Positions 4,397 to 7,190 of a stretch of DNA of 7,190 bases are shown piece by piece; the first letter of the stretch is position 1; the number at the start of each line of letters is the position of its first letter. The position numbers and the translations under genes are program-made. Source of the stretch: Pseudomonadota bacterium (GTDB taxonomy: Bacteria; Pseudomonadota; Alphaproteobacteria; Acetobacterales; Acetobacteraceae). Where the stretch lies: assembly GCA_021826485.1 (NCBI GenBank), contig JAKAZX010000206.1:1-7190 (forward strand), written 5' to 3'. Below the pieces are notes generated by a model. That model ran no database searches and was not told where the DNA came from. It saw nothing but the letters and a program-made list of their open reading frames with translations.

Positions 4397-7190
4397 GCCG
4401 CGTCCGGTCGCAGCGCCTGCAATTCGCCCAGATAGGGCGCATAGCGCTGCCAGCGCGCGACCGAGCGGCGGTTCACTTTCTGGCGCGCCTGCCACAGACT
4501 CGCAGTGCGGATGAAGCCGCTGTTATTCTCCGGCGTGAGGCAGGCATCGTCCCACTCCAGCCCCGCGAAGCCGACCAGCCGCCGCGTCTCGGCCTCGGGC
4601 GCCGCGGTCAGCGTTTCGTACTCGACCTCCAGCAGGCAGCCGGGCGGCAGAGTGGCGCGCCAGTGCGCCATGAGCCGGCGGTACTGGCCATAGAAGAACG
4701 CCAGGTCGCCGCGGTCATAGGCGAAGGGCTGGGCGGTCGCGAAGCGGGTGAAATAGATCGACAGGCAGGTGTCGAGCGGGTCGCGCCGGCAATGGATGAA
4801 GCGCGCCCGCGGCAGGGCCGCGCGGATGCGGCCGATCGCGAGGAAGTTGAACGGGTTCTTGTCGGTCACCCGCGCCGCCCCCGGACCGATGCGGTCCAGC
4901 AGCGCCAGATAGTCGCTTGCATCCGGCGCCGCCGTGTCGGTCCAGTACCCGATCTCCCCGCCCGCGGCGATGGCGGGGTGGGCGGACAGGATCTGCTCGA
5001 TCAGCGTGGTGCCGGAGCGCGGCATGCCCAGCACGAACAGCGGCCGATCGTCGGCCGGGCCGGCCGCGGCGCCCGCCAGCGCGGCCGGCGGGAAGGCGGC
5101 GATCAGCCGGTCGATCTCGGCGGCGAAGGCGGCGCGGTCGAACGGCTGGCGGGCGTGCTCGATCGCGTTGCCGGCATCGAAATGCGCGATCGCGCGCGCC
5201 GGATCGCCGAGATCGTCATAGGACTTGCCGAGCGCGAAATGCAGCAGCGACCGTTCGAACTCCGGCCGCGCGGGGCGGGCCAGCAGCCCCTCCATTTGCG
5301 CCAGCAGCGGCCGTTCGGCTTCGGTCACGCGCTGGAAGATCGCCATGTTGTAGAGCACGCTCACCCGCTCCGGATCGAGGTCGCCGGCGCGGCGCAGATG
5401 CTCGATCGCCTCGGCGAACCGCCCGGCCTCGCCCAGCACGTCGCCGAGCATGGCGTGCGCCAGCGGGTTGGCGGGATCGAGCGCGATCACGCGGCGCAGC
5501 TTCGCCTCCGCCGCCGCATGGCTTCCGTCCACGCGCAGCAGCTTGGCTTCCTCAAGCTCCTGGTCGGCGGGGTTGGGCAGCAAGGTGCTGGCGCGGCGGA
5601 AGCAGTCCAGCGCCTCCGCCTGCGCGCCCTCGGCCTGCAACAGGTTGCCGAGCCGGCTGTAGGCGGCGCCGAGATCGGGGGCGAGCGCGATCGCCCGGCG
5701 CAGGCTCGCCTTCGCCTCCGCGATCCGCCCCTGGCGTTCCAGCGCGGCGCCGAGATTGTAGTGGGCGGTGGCGAAGGCGGGGACGAGGCCGATCGCCCGC
5801 TCGAAGCACTCGGCCGCCTCCGGCGGCTGTCCGGCGGCCAGGAAATGCGTGCCGAGTTCGCTGTACAGCACAGGATCGTTCAGGTCCGCGCGCAGCGCCG
5901 CCTGGATCGCGGCGATCGCCTCATCCAGCCGTCCCTCCTCACGCAGCCGGCGGGCGCGCGGGATCGCCGGATTTTCCGATTGCGGGTTGACCGGGCCGCC
6001 GCCGTCCGGATCGGCCAGCAGGTCGCGCAGCGCGCCGAGCCAGGGTTCGTAGTTGCGCCAGCGCTCGCGCGAGCTGCGATAGGTGGGCTGGCGCGCCTGC
6101 CACTGGCTGGCGGTGCGGATCGCCCGCCGGTTCGCCTCCGGCCGCAGGCAGGCATCGTCCCAGTCCAGGCCGAGGAAATCGATCAGCCGGCGGGTCATCG
6201 GCGCCGGGTCTTCGACCAGCTCCTCGTAATCGATCTCGAACAGGCATTCGGGCGGCAGCACCGCGCGCCAGTGCGCCATCATCCGCCGGTAGGTGCGGTA
6301 GTAGAAGGCCAGGTCCGCCTTGTCGTTGGTGAAGTTCAGCGGGCCGACGAAATTGGTGAAGTAGTTGGACAGGCAGGTATCCAGCGGATGGCGGCGGCAA
6401 TGCACGATGCGGCCGCGCGGGAAGGCGAGGCGAAACATGCCGAGCCAGAGATAGTTGCCGGGGGTCTTGTCGGTGACGCGCAGCGCCTGCGGCGCGATGC
6501 GGCGCAGCGTCGCTTCATACTCGCCCGCCATGCGGGCGATGTAGGCGTCCGGCGTCTCCCCGGCCGGGCGGCGGCCCAGCCCTTCCGCCGCGCGGTTCCA
6601 GAACGGCAGCTCGCCGCCCGCCGCGACCGCCGGATGGCTCGACAGGATCTGCTCGACCAGCGTGGTGCCGGAGCGCGGCATGCCCAGTACCAGCACTGGC
6701 AGCTCGCTGATCGGCCCGGGGGCGGGTTCGGCGGCGAGGGTGCCGGCCTCGGTCGCCGCGATCACGCGCTGCACGGAGGCGCCGAACTGCGCCCGGTCGA
6801 ACGGGCGGTGGCGGGCCGCGATCGCGTTGCCGGCGTCGAAATGCCGCATCGCCTCGGCATGGTCGCCGAGATCGTCATGCGCCTTGCCGAGCGCGAAATG
6901 CACCGCCTGGCGCATCTGCTCGGGCAGCGGCCCATAGTCCAGCAGCGCCCGCATCTGCGCGACCATCGGGGCATCGTCCGCGGTCAGCCGCTTGGAGTGG
7001 ACCAGATCGAAATATGCCGTCGCCGCCTCGGCCGGCGTGCCGCCGGTGGCTTGTTCGAGCAGCGGGACCGCCTCCTCGAAACGGCCCTGCTCGCGCAGGA
7101 TGGCGGCCAGGGCGCGGCGGGTTTCGGCGTGGAACGGCAGGCGGGCGACGCTGTCGCGCAGCACCTCCTCCTCCGCCGCGAGGTCGCCGT
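4393..7190 (-). CDS. Tandem TPR-sulfotransferase protein with two sulfotransferase domains (N-terminus beyond the window)
   Basis: 931 residues are visible with no stop; the frame is open to the right edge, so the true start lies outside. A GTG at 7164 is internal to a TPR-like segment and is not a likely start. Numbering residues from that GTG, the order is: one or more TPRs (1-45); a linker with HFALGKAHDDLGDHAEAMRH (89-108); sulfotransferase 1 (about 155-385); six 34-residue TPRs (about 398-600); a second copy of the linker (FALGKSYDDLGDPARAIAHF, 643-662); and sulfotransferase 2 (about 708-918). Both catalytic domains have the PAPS 5'-phosphosulfate loop GMPRSGTTL (161-169, 713-721), a GGE with a possible catalytic Glu (185, 737), and the 3'-phosphate segment CRRHPLDTCLSNYF / CRRDPLDTCLSIYF (256-269, 792-805). 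The family (Sulfotransfer_3 type, related to tyrosylprotein and glycan sulfotransferases) moves sulfate from PAPS to an acceptor hydroxyl or amine. The TPRs probably bind a protein or peptide partner. Both copies look catalytically intact. No signal peptide can be assessed. It is followed by a coupled methyltransferase. Confidence 0.92.
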   Translation of the reverse strand, partial: GDLAAEEEVLRDSVARLPFHAETRRALAAILREQGRFEEAVPLLEQATGGTPAEAATAYFDLVHSKRLTADDAPMVAQMRALLDYGPLPEQMRQAVHFALGKAHDDLGDHAEAMRHFDAGNAIAARHRPFDRAQFGASVQRVIAATEAGTLAAEPAPGPISELPVLVLGMPRSGTTLVEQILSSHPAVAAGGELPFWNRAAEGLGRRPAGETPDAYIARMAGEYEATLRRIAPQALRVTDKTPGNYLWLGMFRLAFPRGRIVHCRRHPLDTCLSNYFTNFVGPLNFTNDKADLAFYYRTYRRMMAHWRAVLPPECLFEIDYEELVEDPAPMTRRLIDFLGLDWDDACLRPEANRRAIRTASQWQARQPTYRSSRERWRNYEPWLGALRDLLADPDGGGPVNPQSENPAIPRARRLREEGRLDEAIAAIQAALRADLNDPVLYSELGTHFLAAGQPPEAAECFERAIGLVPAFATAHYNLGAALERQGRIAEAKASLRRAIALAPDLGAAYSRLGNLLQAEGAQAEALDCFRRASTLLPNPADQELEEAKLLRVDGSHAAAEAKLRRVIALDPANPLAHAMLGDVLGEAGRFAEAIEHLRRAGDLDPERVSVLYNMAIFQRVTEAERPLLAQMEGLLARPARPEFERSLLHFALGKSYDDLGDPARAIAHFDAGNAIEHARQPFDRAAFAAEIDRLIAAFPPAALAGAAAGPADDRPLFVLGMPRSGTTLIEQILSAHPAIAAGGEIGYWTDTAAPDASDYLALLDRIGPGAARVTDKNPFNFLAIGRIRAALPRARFIHCRRDPLDTCLSIYFTRFATAQPFAYDRGDLAFFYGQYRRLMAHWRATLPPGCLLEVEYETLTAAPEAETRRLVGFAGLEWDDACLTPENNSGFIRTASLWQARQKVNRRSVARWQRYAPYLGELQALRPDAA
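4986..5034 (-). repeat. Internal direct repeat in the sulfotransferase gene, copy 2
   Basis: This 49-base segment encodes the PAPS loop and the following helix of sulfotransferase 2. It matches 6642-6690 at 47 of 49 positions, at an offset of 1656 bases (552 codons). The mismatches are at 5001 (Ile versus Val) and 5032 (silent). Flanking coding sequence is more diverged. Confidence 0.85.
6642..6690 (-). repeat. Internal direct repeat in the sulfotransferase gene, copy 1
   Basis: Partner of 4986-5034, encoding the PAPS loop of sulfotransferase 1. The near identity, greater than in the rest of the domain, marks the duplicated module and could reflect gene conversion or strong constraint. Confidence 0.85.

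Noticed and set aside
4397..4495. Longer methyltransferase start at 4495
   Set aside because: It would overlap the sulfotransferase coding region by about 100 bases with non-conserved sequence; the ATGA overlap start at 4396 is the usual coupling arrangement.
4917..5990. A 357-residue open frame on the plus strand opposite the sulfotransferase gene
   Set aside because: The product is mostly Arg, Pro, Ala and Gly without structure, while the minus-strand frame carries conserved TPR and PAPS-binding motifs.
7162..7164. GTG at 7164 as the start of the sulfotransferase gene
   Set aside because: The frame stays open to the window edge, and the residues before it (GDLAAEEE) continue a TPR-like helix, so the gene starts outside the window.
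6885..7190. A third sulfotransferase module upstream of module 1
   Set aside because: Only TPR-like helices are visible before the first catalytic domain; anything further lies beyond the window and cannot be claimed.

Overview
This GC-rich (roughly 70% by eye) window looks like the chromosome of an alphaproteobacterium. The best fit is Rhodospirillales, probably an Acetobacteraceae-like lineage. The evidence is strong G/C preference at third codon positions, an alphaproteobacterial-type EF-G-like GTPase with a DCPGSVEF G3 motif, a PEP-CTERM exported protein, and a TPR-sulfotransferase. The lineage call is inference from protein style; no rRNA or other marker is present.

Layout from left to right. 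(1) Positions 1-324, minus strand: the 5' part of a small protein of unknown function that runs off the left edge. (2) Positions 325-650: a divergent intergenic region with weak promoter candidates in both directions and no convincing gene. (3) Positions 651-2603, plus: a 650-residue EF-G-like translational GTPase with all five EF-G domains but a shortened switch I and no histidine in G3. (4) Positions 2604-2731: a short regulatory spacer with two inverted repeats, then a strong Shine-Dalgarno. (5) Positions 2732-3556, plus: a secreted PEP-CTERM protein, closed by a textbook rho-independent terminator at 3583-3616. (6) Positions 3617-3817: a convergent intergenic region holding two copies of a hairpin-forming repeat in inverted orientation (REPIN-like), with a compensatory base-pair difference between the copies. 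(7) Positions 4396-3818, minus: a small SAM-dependent methyltransferase. (8) Positions 7190-4393, minus: a very large TPR/sulfotransferase protein that runs off the right edge and contains two complete sulfotransferase domains separated by six TPRs.

The minus-strand pair at the right is the most interesting part. The double sulfotransferase stop and the methyltransferase start overlap as ATGA, so the two are probably translationally coupled and may act on the same target, adding sulfate and methyl groups to an unknown acceptor. The sulfotransferase is an in-frame tandem duplication of a TPR-linker-sulfotransferase module with an offset of 552 codons. The DNA around the PAPS-binding loop is 47/49 identical between the copies. 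The plus-strand genes (EF-G-like and PEP-CTERM) appear to be independent units. I see no CRISPR array, transposase, tRNA, rRNA or defence system.
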